From NCBI GenBank assembly GCA_022836615.1, contig MU405219.1, forward strand, positions 62,001 through 126,000: a stretch of 64,000 nt of DNA, in the 5' to 3' direction. The notes under the pieces were generated by a model. The model saw only the letters and a list, made by a program, of their open reading frames with translations, had not been told where the DNA came from and did not search any database. The position numbers and the translations under genes are program-made. Below are positions 36,150-46,966 of the stretch, in pieces; positions within the stretch are counted from its first letter, which is position 1; the number at the start of each line of letters is the position of its first letter. The stretch comes from Annulohypoxylon bovei var. microspora. Taxonomy: Eukaryota; Ascomycota; Sordariomycetes; Xylariales; Hypoxylaceae.

Positions 36150-36960
36150 TCAGGACTGGGGTTCTCTCGTCATGAATACAAGCGTTGGCTTTCTTCGTTC
36201 AGCAAATTCTTCTCCGGTGTCAAACCGCATCTCTTCAATCTCAGTACGGAAACCGCACTTCGCGTAAAGTGGACGTCCCGCTGGAGTTCCCTCGACGACC
36301 GCCTAAGGAATTTAACAATTAGTTAGCCCCTATTTATTGAAAAATGAAGGCAAGATACCTTTACTCCCTGCTCATCTGCAGCGCTAGTTCCCCACCGGAC
36401 GAGAGCTGCGCCCGCTCCTAAACGCTGGTAACCAGGATGAACCGCTAATAATTCGAGAACTACATCCAAGCGTTTAGTTGACCAAAGACACATTTCTGGA
36501 TCTCTTCTACTATTTCGAACCTACCATAAACTCCTTTACCACCGGCGTCGTTGATTACTTGAGTCCGTGGTATTACATAATCCTTCCAAAGGCTAGCCAT
36601 GAACTTGCGATCGCCCTCGTCCGGCCAAATCTCCACATTTTCCGCCTCTTCAAGCTCCGCGGGCGGAGCCTCCTTCATGAATGTCCAGATGGCGAATCCG
36701 GCAATGTTCTCATGAGCAGGTTTATGAGCATCTTGAGTAGATGGGATAACTGCTTTTAGGAATGTGGAGTTCTCAGACGCGCGCATCCATGCAGCCAAAC
36801 GCTCGGATCCTTGTACTTGTCCCGATGGTGTATCGTGGTTTGGAAAATATATATCAACGAATGGCGCATTATGAGCGAACGACTTGGAGAGAACCTCAAA
36901 GCATGTTGGGATATCCTCATCAGAAAGGATAGCGATGTTCACTTGATTCGATGACCCCAT
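36150..36960 (-). CDS. GNAT-family N-acetyltransferase
   Basis: Three exons: 36960-36525, 36459-36359 and 36302-36150 (229 residues). It transfers acetyl from acetyl-CoA to an amine of unknown identity. The acetyl-CoA loop is in LELLAVHPGYQRLGAGAALV (about 147-166), with the R-L-G-A-G pattern of motif A. A following YAKCGFRTEIEEMRF is the usual C-terminal block. The N-terminal half (DEDIPTCFEVLSKSFAHNAP, then a Pro/Glu-rich loop) matches a large fungal-specific GNAT group of small-molecule acetyltransferases. It shares a 402-bp divergent promoter with the 2OG oxygenase and lies 1.7 kb from the aminomutase, which makes an amino acid derivative a reasonable but unproven substrate. No targeting signal. 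Confidence 0.88.
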
Positions 36961-37362
36961 TATAACGACGGTTCGTTGGTGACGCCAAGAGGCATTTAAT
37001 GCGGGAGACGTTCAAATGAGAGACGAGCGGTTCTGTAGGTCCTATTCCAGATCGTGCACCTCTAAGTTGAATACAAAAGCGGAGAAATTAGAGACATTCT
37101 GCAGCTAGCAGTTTCCTAGAAGCACCCCGGTGTCCCGGTAGCTGCTTACCTGTAGCTCTGTACTACAGGAGAATACCGATACATGTGTCTGTCCCCTTGA
37201 TTACATAGCTGGGAGTCAGGCGAATGTCTAGATAGGAGTTAGGGGGATAGGTATCCTTGGGAGTTGCAAGTACCTTTCTGCCTCTTTTGAATCTTTCTGT
37301 CGCAACCAACTAACCATACTTCATTACAGTCAGAATTATTCTTACATCTTCAGGACCCTGAG
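36961..37362. promoter_or_regulatory. Divergent promoter region, GNAT / 2OG oxygenase
   Basis: A 402-bp spacer between opposite-strand start codons. Such an arrangement would allow coordinated expression of the two enzymes. No specific binding site recognised. Confidence 0.4.
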
Positions 37363-38539
37363 ATGCCTCGTTGGCCCCCCACGCTTAATGCATCTCCGAT
37401 ATTTTCCAAAGACAAGCTTGTCTCTACATCTTACGCTCGGCGCTCATTCGCCGCTGAGCTTGTTTCGCAATTAAGGAAATACGGTGTTGCGCGTCTGTCT
37501 CATCATGGCGTCGCCCCTATAACGATCAAGGAATTATTTAAATATGTATGTAGTAATATCTTCTTCTGGCAACTTCAACGTGCCGTTCATTAGTTCTTAG
37601 CATCGACATTTCTTCAATCTTCCGTCGGCCCACAAGCTCAGCGTCCTCCATCCAGGGGGTGAGTCGCCAGCACGGGGATTCTCTCCCTGGGCTTACGAGA
37701 AGACGGCCGTATTACGGCCTGATCTTCATGATTACGCGAGCCCGTCGTCAACTACTGCTGGTACGCAGCTCTCAAAGGCGTTGCTGGATGCCAGAGAACA
37801 ATTTGCGGTTGGCCCGCCAAGCGACACAGAGTTCCCGACGCCCCAGCTTTCCGAACGGATTCTCCCGGGATTCAATACGGCAATGAAACAAGCCTATAGT
37901 GAGATTGCCGATTCTTGCCGGCAGCTCGTCGATGTCATAGAAGAGGGGCTTGATGCACCTACCGGGTCTATCAGCGACGCTGCTGCAGGAGGTCAGGGGG
38001 CCGAGTTAAATCTGAACTTCTATCCAGAGGTGGAGGGAAACGTTCTTAAAAGTAACACAGATACTGTTGTTATGAGACGCATCTGGCCACACTCGGATCT
38101 AGGAGTCATAAGCGCCCTATTTCAAGACGGACTCGGTTCTACTGGCTTGGAGATACTGGTCAGAGAATCGTCAGGGGAGCAATTCGTCCCCGTACCTATC
38201 GAAGGAGAGGGCGACATGATTCTACTTGCCGCGAATACACTTGAGCGCTGGACAAATGGTCAGGTGCTCGCAGCTATACATCGGGTGGGTTTTCCACATG
38301 TTGACAGTTCACTATCAAATAGCTCGCTTGGGGGATCTAAAGGGGTCAAGGTTCCTGAACGAAGGTCAGCGGTTATGTTCTTTCGTGCGCCGCCGACCGC
38401 AGACTTGGGTCCTTTGCCGCACTTCGTGTCTGTCGATAATCCGGCTAGATATGAGCATATTGTTGCTCGAGATTATCTCAAGAGCCATAACAAGAGGCTG
38501 TACTCATTGGGTGTTGAGAATACTCATGAAGGTTGTTGA
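37363..38539 (+). CDS. 2-oxoglutarate/Fe(II)-dependent oxygenase
   Basis: Two exons: 37363-37545 and 37601-38539 (373 residues), joined in phase 0 between KELFKY and HRHFFNLPSAHKL. Isopenicillin-N-synthase-like fold. The N-terminal DIOX_N region includes SQLRKYGVARLSHHGV. The iron ligands are His225 and Asp227 (WPHSDLG) and about His288 (AAIHRVGFP); the 2-oxoglutarate-binding Arg lies in PERRSAVMFF, about 315. These enzymes hydroxylate, desaturate or cyclise small molecules; the substrate cannot be read from sequence. It ends 140 bp from the 3' end of the convergent aminomutase and is divergent from the GNAT gene, so it sits between two amine-related enzymes. Family firm, role inferred only from context. 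Confidence 0.9.
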
Positions 38540-38679
38540 GTCTTAAGTCGCTTTTAAGATATAACCTAGCAGTTGTGCAATGTATGCCTACACTTGGCTT
38601 CTTACCTGATTCAAACGAGTATTTTCACTTGAACCGGGTTTGTTACAATTTATGAGGTTTGATTTCCCTTTCTTTGGTA

Positions 38680-40261
38680 TTAATAGGAGAATAGGGGGTC
38701 CCAATACTCCCAACTTCGAGCCACGTCTTTACTACCCGGCGATAGGAAAGTCGACCGACCCGTGGCTCTATCATAAGACTCATATGAGCATGCCAGCCTC
38801 TTACCCCCACCACCAGGCAGATTCACGACAAAGTTTGGAGTCATGAACCCAGATGTCCAACCACGTATCATCGATTCCATTCGCAACATCTCATACAGTG
38901 GCGTACGCATATCCTCGATCCCAGGAACCATGTCGCACTGAAAGACATAATACTACAACATGGTCAGCGAATACCTAATTTATTGCCGTTAACGATTAAG
39001 ACGAAACAGACTAAGCCTTACCGGCTGAATGCTCATCGACGACAGCTGAGTTATCAATGACTTCATAGTGTCGACGTTGTTGTTGACACCATTCAGGAGA
39101 ACACTCTGATTTCTTACTGTGACGCCTTCTCCAAAGAATCTCTGTGCCGCTTTACGAGTGATCCAGGTAATCTCATTGGGATGATTGAAGTGCGTGTGAA
39201 GAGCAACGCTCTTCCCCATTTTCCGGCCTTGGTGTGTAAGATCTATTATTACATTGGCCCATTCGTCCTCTGGGTCAATGATCCTTCCTGGGCAAAAAGC
39301 GAATCCTTTACTGGCAAATCTCAGGCGTCTAACATGCGGTATATTGAGCATACGCATTCCTATCGTGCGTAATTGGTCCGGAGGTAGGGCGTAAGTATCG
39401 CCACCGGAGACTAACATATCCACGATGGTTGGTGTCCGCTCAATATAATCAAACATGACTTCCCACTTCTTGTAAATAGGTAAGAAGCGCTTTTTACTGA
39501 CTATTTCGGTATTAGCACCAACAGTGTACGACCTGGTACAGTTGCGACAATACACTGGACATATTGAGATTGCTGGTGTTGATGTTAACACCTAGACTTC
39601 GAGTGATAGACTATCATCATACCGATAAACACTGCCCTGTCTGGATACCTATGAATAATGCCCTTTACTGGGGAGTCTCCTGTTTCATCAAGGGGGTCTA
39701 ATGTAAGTTTTGGGTGATCCGGTTTGGCACGAAAGCTCAGGGGTATGAATTGGCGGAAGATAGGGTCATGAAGAGGATCGGACCAGTTAATCAGGCTGAG
39801 TAGATGAGGCGTAAGCTTAACGGCCATGGGAGCCCGCTGGATCCCGGCCTGGACATCACTGATGAGCTCTTCCGCCGTTCTAGGCCCCAACTCAAGTTCC
39901 CGGCTTTGGGGAAACACATTGGGTAAAACTGCTTTCATGAAGGTGAATAGCTGACGACTATTGTTCACCGAATTTTTCGTCTAAGCCAGATAAGGAGTCA
40001 GGAGTCAGCACTTATTCGAGTTCAGAAAATGGATTGTCTTACCTGCCAGCTGTAGCTGATGAACTCGTCCTCGGTCACGTCACACCAGGCAGGTATCCGC
40101 TTCCAGTAGGCGTTCGAAGCCGGCGAGTCCTTATCCGACGCCAAGCTAAGATGGGCGTAAGATGCTGTTGGCGCTCGTGTACCGCCAAGATAACGAATGG
40201 GAAGATATGACAACACTCTTTTCGTTCTCCTTAGCAAGGATAGTGCCTGAGAAATGCTCAT
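38680..40261 (-). CDS. kamA: Lysine-2,3-aminomutase-like radical SAM / PLP enzyme
   Basis: Four exons: 40261-40043, 39980-39623, 39572-39022 and 38952-38680 (466 residues). The family shifts an alpha-amino group to the beta carbon using SAM, a [4Fe-4S] cluster and PLP. The cluster motif CPVYCRNC (Cys197, 201, 204) is followed by Arg206, equivalent to the carboxylate-binding Arg134 of Clostridium subterminale lysine 2,3-aminomutase. The PLP Lys427 is in LPGGGGK (Lys337 there). Of the two acidic residues that hold the lysine side chain, Asp293 is kept (Asp383 in YYVFQCD) but Asp330 is Asn420 (FVVNLPGGGGK). The N-terminal 40 residues are basic and Ser/Leu-rich, perhaps a mitochondrial presequence, fitting the need for Fe-S assembly. 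Family certain; substrate open. Confidence 0.92.
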
Positions 40262-41285
40262 TGCAGCTTAGGTACCTGAATAAGGGGTTGCTGTTCAAGT
40301 AAGGACTAGCTTTGGGTGAAACGGTAAATGGCGAACACGCGCAAATGCGAGATCAAGCACCAACATCAAACTTATTAACTCTATTTATGGTGCAAGATGC
40401 ACTATCCTCTATATATACCTAACTTCTAGACGCTGGAGCATGTGGGATGCATCGAAGCAACAAGAGAATGCCGCGCGTATGCTGCTATAACCGCATGCTG
40501 AGTGTGTTGATGCGTTGTATTAAAAGCCGCCTTTGCCCGGCACAAAACAATTGCATCGGTAAATGTGATATCCAAGCATGATATCGTGTAACCAAAAGGT
40601 GACCGGTCATTGGCGGTGCGATGGCTTGCATAGAGCAAATATTACCGGTCAGAAAACATCCCCCCAAAACGCCACACCGCGACGCGATCGTCCTTTTATG
40701 TAGCATTAGGCGGATTCGCTTTCGCTAACTTCCTACTAGAGTTAGATCATGTCTCTCCACTGACTTGCTAAAGAGCGCCTCATCCAAATCTAGAACTATC
40801 GCCATGACAATGGCTTTTCCGTGTAAGCGTGCGATAAACGCGCAAGTCAAATAATATGTGTGTGCGGTGCGCGGAACAACTCTACTAACTATACTGAGTG
40901 TAATAGGGCTATTGAATTATTAGGGGCTTCAGGGGTTCTTAGCGTCATTTACCCCTATTACTAAAGGGCCAGGAAAAGGGGGCTACTAGTCTAAAACCAC
41001 CTACTCTAAACCCTACAGCCAATCAATCAATTCAAACAATTCAATCCATGATAGCTTCAATTTGAAATTTCCTTGTTTCTGCCGGGATCCATCCCGAGCC
41101 GGTCCCGATCTGTTTGGACAGTGTTTCTCCATAGAGTGACTTTGTAACTAACAGTTCATAATCCTTAAAACGGCCCAGGGTTGAGAATTATGCGGGAGTT
41201 CTAGTACGAACTAAAGTAGGACAATTCGATCCCTTACTCAAATGTGCGACAGTTACTGTTGGGTATCACTACTTCATTCTAAAAT
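40262..41285. other. Gene-free stretch of about 1 kb
   Basis: Lies between the aminomutase start and the 3' end of the Pth11-like gene, both on minus, and must hold the aminomutase promoter. No other feature seen. Confidence 0.5.
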
Positions 41286-42801
41286 CTAAGGAATTACATC
41301 TGTCTTCAATGCCTCATTTCCGTGAGGCGTATCGAGAGCATCAGTGATCACTACGTCAACTTCTCGCTGCCTATGGATCACACCCTCAGTCAGACCTCTG
41401 GTACTGGAGTCTTCACTATCAACACCACCTTCGATTTCATTGTGCGTTGTTGTTTCGAGGCCTATCTCCCGTGCCGATGAATTGAATTTCCTCTGCCCCG
41501 ATCCTCCGAAGGTCTTAAGCGTCGACGCCTTAATGCTTGATCCCCATGGAAGTAGCTCAATGAAGTTGTTCGATGTGTAATTCCTAGGTACCCCTGAGTC
41601 AATTAGACTGGATTGTAAGCTGGTCAAAAACGGTTTGATGGAAGGCACACAGGCTGTGATAACGCTCAGGTGTGTTGCTATCCTAAGAACACTTAGTAGT
41701 CATACACAGGTAGACAGAAGCTGACCCAACTTACTGATTCCATATGCTCGGATCGAGATAGTACCCTTAGATGCGTTAGCAAGTGTCTGTATAAACACAG
41801 GATTGACAAATTCGACGTACAGGTGGGATCATCCCCCGATAGATATGATTCCATTGAACCTAGTTGTATGCCAATGAAAACACATACACTGCGCCAAATG
41901 TTAGAAGTGAGTTGCACGGAGGGCAGTTGGGTTTGGACAATACATTAGACGAGTACAGAATAGTCCCATCACGGTAAGCTTTTGCTTTGTTTTGATTTGG
42001 ACCGTCCACACAGCGAACACCGGAAATATCATAAGAACACAATCAGTTAGAATGTTGATGATTCCATGTGAGACGACGAGAGCTCTCTAAGATCATTGGT
42101 CAATATCGAGTAGTCATAACGGAGACCTTGTCTGATTGGTTGGTAAACTGACCTCGTTCACGCATGTGTCATCTAAGGCCCTCATGGGTACTCCGAATCC
42201 ACACTGAAAGGAAACAGAGAAGATGTCGGAAAGTCCCCATAATATGGTGAAGATTGCAAACCAGTTAAGCGCAGCTTTCATGGTGTTTGACGGTGTGATT
42301 CGACCGACTAAGATAACCAACGATAGTTTCGAAAGGACAAATATAAAGATGGATAATATTTCACTCGCAAGAATGGACTTGAATTAGCACATTAGCCTAG
42401 ATCCCGAATTGATTCGGCTATCGGAACACTATACACGGTAATATGATCGTATCTGTGCGTTGCTGAGGGCATCTAAGTGCCTCCCTAATCCGTATGCTAC
42501 CGCCTCTGTAGCCGCGACGCTCTGGCCGATAGAGCAAAGCTGAAGTAGAATCATCAGTATTTATTTTACTGCAGAAAAACGCGACCATCCATACCAATGC
42601 GGCCATTATCAATGCGATGTCCCTTCCGACATGCCGTGAAAGCCAAACCCGTACAATAACGCGGACAGCGACGAAGAGCACCGATATACAGGCGAATATC
42701 CACGTAGCGATAATAACATAGGATCCATGGTCGTCGTCAGTAATTTCGCCGAATGGGGGATAAGTGCCGCCATTGATAGAAAGTGGACCGTTAGACGCCA
42801 T
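41286..42801 (-). CDS. Pth11/SAT4-type rhodopsin-domain integral membrane protein
   Basis: Seven exons: 42801-42595, 42521-42435, 42377-42153, 42086-41944, 41888-41821, 41765-41735 and 41682-41286 (385 residues). A seven-helix fungal membrane protein of the SAT4/Pth11-like group, many of which are thought to be receptors. Spans include SYVIIATWIFACISVLFVAV, SILASEILSIFIFVLSKLSL, ALNWFAIFTILWGLSDIFSV, VVSHGIINILTDCVLMIFPV, VCVFIGIQLG and THLSVITACVPSIKPFLTSL. Typical family words: YGLGRHLDALSNAQIRSYYR and DDPTWYYLDPSIWNQ, the latter only seen after joining the 31-nt exon 6. The cytosolic tail is hydrophilic with a WGSSIKAS stretch. No CFEM domain, unlike the Magnaporthe founder. Ligand unknown. 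Confidence 0.88.
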
Positions 42802-43728
42802 GAACGGAGTAAGCTGACAACGTACTAGAATAAAAGGAAATTACTTGCTCTAAACCGGCAAGACCATGCTTGGGCATGAGAGATTATCAGAATAAATCAA
42901 GGGTCCCGGGAGACAGCCGTTCATGTGCAAGGCAGGCAAAAACGCCAGTATACATTATTCATGCGCAGGCCACCATAACTCACGCCTAGTTAACTATTTA
43001 TCAGCCTACCCAGGTAGGTACCAACCTATAGATAAAGAAAAGAAATTGAGGACCGGCGGCTACACGACAGCAAAAAGGTGTTCACCCACGCTGACGGCCA
43101 GAATCTCATGAATAGTGGCTTGTATAACGACAAAACCGGTAATTGGTTTCGGTCTGATAAAGCGACTTGCTTCACCCCACGAGACCAATTAGATTGGGAG
43201 TAGGCAGAGACATGGCAGTCAATAAATATGTCATCGCGGAATGATCCGGATTTACTCTCGGTGCGCCCGCCTCCTTTTTATGTACAATCACCATCTATGC
43301 TTTTTTCATGCTATTTTGGGCTGAATGCTTCGAGGTACTTCCTGAATATTTTCTCGCATTTCGCCTAACCGCCTTCTTACCATATCGTGTAACACTTCCT
43401 ACCGAGAATCAACGCCACGATTCGCTCTCCTAGGACAAGGGCTCTGAGGCAGGTGTATGCTTGTCGGATTGTTAAAGCGTGGGTTTTGAGGCGTGAGGGG
43501 TAAGACCCCTTACTAATAGCTGTACGCCGTGAGGGCTTCTAGAACGTAAGGGGGCGCAATATGATACACCTCTTGCTTTGCGCGCGCTCTCTGCGTTAAA
43601 CTTCACGAAAATCGCAAAGTATCTGAACGAGCTAGGCTGTGTAATATGTATACTTAAGCTTTCAACCGAATCGCCTTCGATCGAACTTTCACCTCTCTTC
43701 CGAACACGACACCTATGTTGCGCTTAGA
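42802..43728. promoter_or_regulatory. Divergent intergenic region, Pth11-like / permease
   Basis: A 927-bp spacer between opposite-strand starts. Contains a short CCTACCCAGGTAGGTA inverted motif near 43002-43020. No RNA gene seen. Confidence 0.35.
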
Positions 43729-45771
43729 ATGGCGGATAAAATGACCGCCACGAAACTCACGGCCGAGCAGTTGAGGCAAAGAGTTCTCTCCAACACAGGG
43801 GAAGATGGACGCCTGAAAAATGCGCTTTTTGACCTAGACGCCAGGACGGCAGCGATTTTGAGCAGAAGGCATCAGATTAGTGTAAGTGGGAAATAATTAC
43901 TGAATTATTTTGTCAACTGGGGCTGCGTTAACACTTGGATAGAAAAACTTTGGCTTTACGTCTATGCTGAGTTTTTCTACTACTGTTCTCGTGTCATGGG
44001 AAGCATTCGCCGTGTGAGTGTGACGGCTGAAGAAGTATATGTATTTTGCTAACGAGCTACTTAGAACCTTTCAGGGCGGCCTGATCAATGGTGGCCCTTC
44101 TACTCTGGTATATGGGTTGATATTCTCATTCTTCGGCTCTCTGGCTACTGCGGCCTCGCTGGCCGAAATGGCATCCATGTACGTGCCGTGTCAAATTTTT
44201 CCACGCCCATTCTAAGTCAGGTTGACTGACGCGATCTATGACAAGGTCACCAACATCAGGAGGGCAATATCACTGGGTCGCGTTGCTAGCGCCTCGCCGC
44301 TATTCAATCCTCTTCAGTTGGTTTGCTGGTCGGTTTATTCTCTTTCTCTTCATCTCCCGAGTAACATCAAATCTGACCGTCATTAGGATGGATTACCGCC
44401 TTCACCCGAATTGCAGTGACCGCCAGTGTTGCCTTCCTAGCAGCGACGATGATCCAGGGCCTAATCATATTAAACTACCCGGACACGTACGTGCCTCAGC
44501 AATGGCACGGAACCTTGATGTACTGGGCCGTCACGCTCCTAATTGTCTTCGTCAACATATTCGGCATCCGAATTTTCCCCTATCTTGAAACTTTAGCCCT
44601 AATATTGCATATAATATTCTTCTTTTGCATCCTGGTACCCCTTGTGCAGCTAGCGCCGCGCAGCTCTGCCGAGTTCGTGTTCCGCTCGTTCGAGAATAAC
44701 GGCGGTTGGCATAGCGATGGAGTCTCTTGGTGTATCGGTCTTTTAACATCTACCTACTCCTTTTCCGGTGTTGACGGCGTCTCTCATATGGGTGAGTAAG
44801 GCTGCAAAAGGCACCTCCAAACTCACAATCACTTGCAGGCTGCTGACATGGCAAGGTAGCTGAGGAAGTGGACAATGCAGCGGTTGTTGTTCCGAGGACC
44901 ATGATATGGAGCATCATCGTAAGCGGGATTCTCTGCTTCGGAATCAGCATAGCGATTCTCTTCTGCATCGGCGATGTCGAAGCAGCCCTAAATTCCCCGA
45001 CGACTTTTCCAATCATCGAGATTTTTTTCAATGCCACCAAGTCCTACGCAGCGACCAACGCCATGGTTTCGGCTTTGATCATCTCCATCTTTTTCTCTGC
45101 GCTCGGTCTTCTGGCATCAGCCTCTCGGCTTATCTGGGCCTTCGCCCGCGACGATGGGTTGCCGTTCCCTCGCTACTTCTCCCATGTAAGTAATAGGATG
45201 TGAACGAATATGATCCATTAACCTAGGCATGTAGTCTTACAAGAAAACATAGGTCAATAGCCGATTCGGTATTCCCGTCCGCGCCATCCTATGGAGTACG
45301 GCTATCATCATGATTCTCGGTCTTATCAACCTAGGATCGACAACTGCATTTAACGCACTGGTCTCGCTAGCCTTACTTGGACAATACACGACTTATGTGC
45401 TCCCGACCATCTTCATTCTAGTGCGGCGTGTGTTTCTAGTGAAGAACATCCCATTCGGCCCGTGGGAGCTGGGCAGATGGGGTGTCCCGGTTAACCTATT
45501 TACGATCGCGTTCTCGTTCATCACGATCGGGTTCAATGTTCTCCCACCGTATTTCCCGGTGACAGCATCCAATATGAATTATGCTGGTGTGGTATTCGGG
45601 GCTGCGTTGATTATATGCGGTATACTATGGTTTATGATGGGGCAACAGCATTACGCGGGACCGATTAAGGAGGTGATGGAGAACGGAAACGTGCGTTCGG
45701 CGCTGCTGAACCGCGAAATCGAGCTTGAAGACACGAATATCACGAATAAGGCGAAGAAATATGTAGTTTAG
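43729..45771 (+). CDS. Amino acid/choline permease (APC superfamily, fungal ACT family)
   Basis: Seven exons: 43729-43881, 43943-44013, 44065-44178, 44246-44328, 44387-44791, 44860-45185 and 45253-45771 (556 residues). A plasma-membrane secondary transporter of the group holding GABA, choline and polyamine permeases; substrate specificity cannot be told. Diagnostic blocks: KNFGFTSMLSFSTTVLVSWE at the first span, LINGGPSTLVYGLIFSFFGS, MSPTSGGQYHWVALLAP, SGVDGVSHMAEEVDNAAVVV and FARDDGLPFPRYFSHVNSRF. About twelve hydrophobic spans follow a roughly 55-residue cytosolic N-terminus. The exon 4 donor (GTCGGT) is weak, but phase and the FAGWITAFTR join support it; exon 6 needs the second of two nearby AGs to give HMAEEV. 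It follows the aminomutase group and could import its precursor or export its product. Confidence 0.9.
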
Positions 45772-45998
45772 ACTCGATTTCGAATTCCATATGGCGTTCC
45801 AGGTGTGAACCGTCTGAGCATCTTTAAGAGCACCAAGTATTAAGAACTATTTACCGAGGTAGGTTACCTTGGTAGGTTGTAAGTCAACTCGGAGTTCTTG
45901 GAAAGAAATCCTTAATACAACATTATTTCGTTCTCGTTGAACAGCTCATAATTAGATTTCATACGCTCTTAGACTGTTAGAATAACATTGTATGAGAC

Positions 45999-46466
45999 GT
46001 TAGATTCAGCAGTCCCAACAAGTCAAACGTAAACTTGACTTGCTTAATACTTAACTTGGATAAATCAATTTAAGCCCAAAATATCGTTAAGTTTGGCAAA
46101 TCAAATTTCGGTTTTTTCTTAACTTAAGTAAATCCAATTTTATGAAGGTATCGCACCCCATTTATATACCTATAATTATGCATATAATAGTGTTTTAACC
46201 AACCTACTAACCCCCTGAAATACACGATATTATTAAGTTTTATAGAATCTAAGTAAATAACCATAATTGAAAAATCGACGACGATATTCACAATGCATAG
46301 GCCAAGAACATAGGTTATAAACCCACTTTTTATATAATTATTAAGCAAGTTAAGCTAGAAAAATCGTCAAATATTTAAAAATTACTTTAAACTTAATTTG
46401 ACTTATATAAGTCAAAATTAGCTTCACATTTGACTTGCTTGACTTGTTGGGACCCCTGGTTAGATT
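45999..46466. mobile_element. hAT-type MITE, 452 bp, with 8-bp target duplication
   Basis: The element runs 46007-46458. Its left end CAGCAGTCCCAACAAGTCAA and the inverted right end match at 18 of 20 positions (right end CAGGGG...). Both flanks are the identical 8-mer GTTAGATT (45999-46006 and 46459-46466). CAG-starting inverted termini with an 8-bp target duplication are the hallmark of hAT transposons. The interior is AT-rich, has no transposase ORF and repeats short AAGTCAA/TTGACTT words near both ends, like subterminal transposase-binding sites. It is therefore non-autonomous and needs a transposase from elsewhere. The intact target duplication points to a fairly recent insertion, just downstream of the permease. 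Confidence 0.85.
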
Positions 46467-46689
46467 CATTGTAGGATACTTAATTGAAGACGAGAACAAC
46501 TAATTGTTGCCAACTGTGCAGGGCTTTGAGTGTGTCTAAGCTCTTGAGAACGAGTCTTTGAGTCCTCGACGTAGGTTTCAAAATACAATGGATATTGTTC
46601 ATAGCTACTAGCAAACATCATAGCAATTGATAAATAATAAAACAATTGTACGTTTTGGAACGACAAAGCTGTTGTGTATTTTGGAAGTC

Positions 46690-46696
46690 TATAAAT
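46690..46696 (+). promoter_or_regulatory. Probable TATA box of the metallothionein-like gene
   Basis: TATAAAT, 178 bp before the ATG at 46874. It is followed by a long leader rich in C, A and T with few G (46710-46870), the composition of strongly expressed fungal mRNAs. Confidence 0.4.
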
Positions 46697-46873
46697 TCAA
46701 ATTCGAAATCTACATTTCTACCAACTTCATCTCTCCACCATCATCACCCACTTCAATACCTCTTCAATAATACCTTATCATTCAAGAAGCATCTAGTATT
46801 TAACACCATATTCATATCAACTTCACACTGCTTTATCTCGAAATCATCATCCCGACTAAAACAATAACTCGCA

Positions 46874-46966
46874 ATGGCTCAATGCACCTGTGCTTGTGGT
46901 TGTGTAGCCGCCGCTCCGTCTGGTAAGGCTCATTGCGACTATTGCCGAGCCGGAAACTGCCTTTAA
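46874..46966 (+). CDS. Metallothionein-like Cys-rich peptide, 30 residues
   Basis: A 30-codon ORF with seven cysteines (residues 4, 6, 8, 10, 21, 24, 29). It shows C-x-C-x-C-x-C at the start (QCTCACGC), a short Ala/Pro/Ser/Gly/Lys spacer, then C-x2-C-x4-C. There are few aromatic residues (one Tyr) and one His. CxC and CxxC spacing in so short a peptide is what metallothioneins use to bind Cu(I), Zn or Cd. Known filamentous-fungal metallothioneins (Neurospora, Magnaporthe) are likewise 22-30 residues, though their Cys spacing differs. Leader, TATA-like box and clean start support real expression. A GGTAAG inside the frame could act as a splice donor, so an alternative longer product is possible. 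Metal binding is inferred. Confidence 0.65.
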   Translation: MAQCTCACGCVAAAPSGKAHCDYCRAGNCL

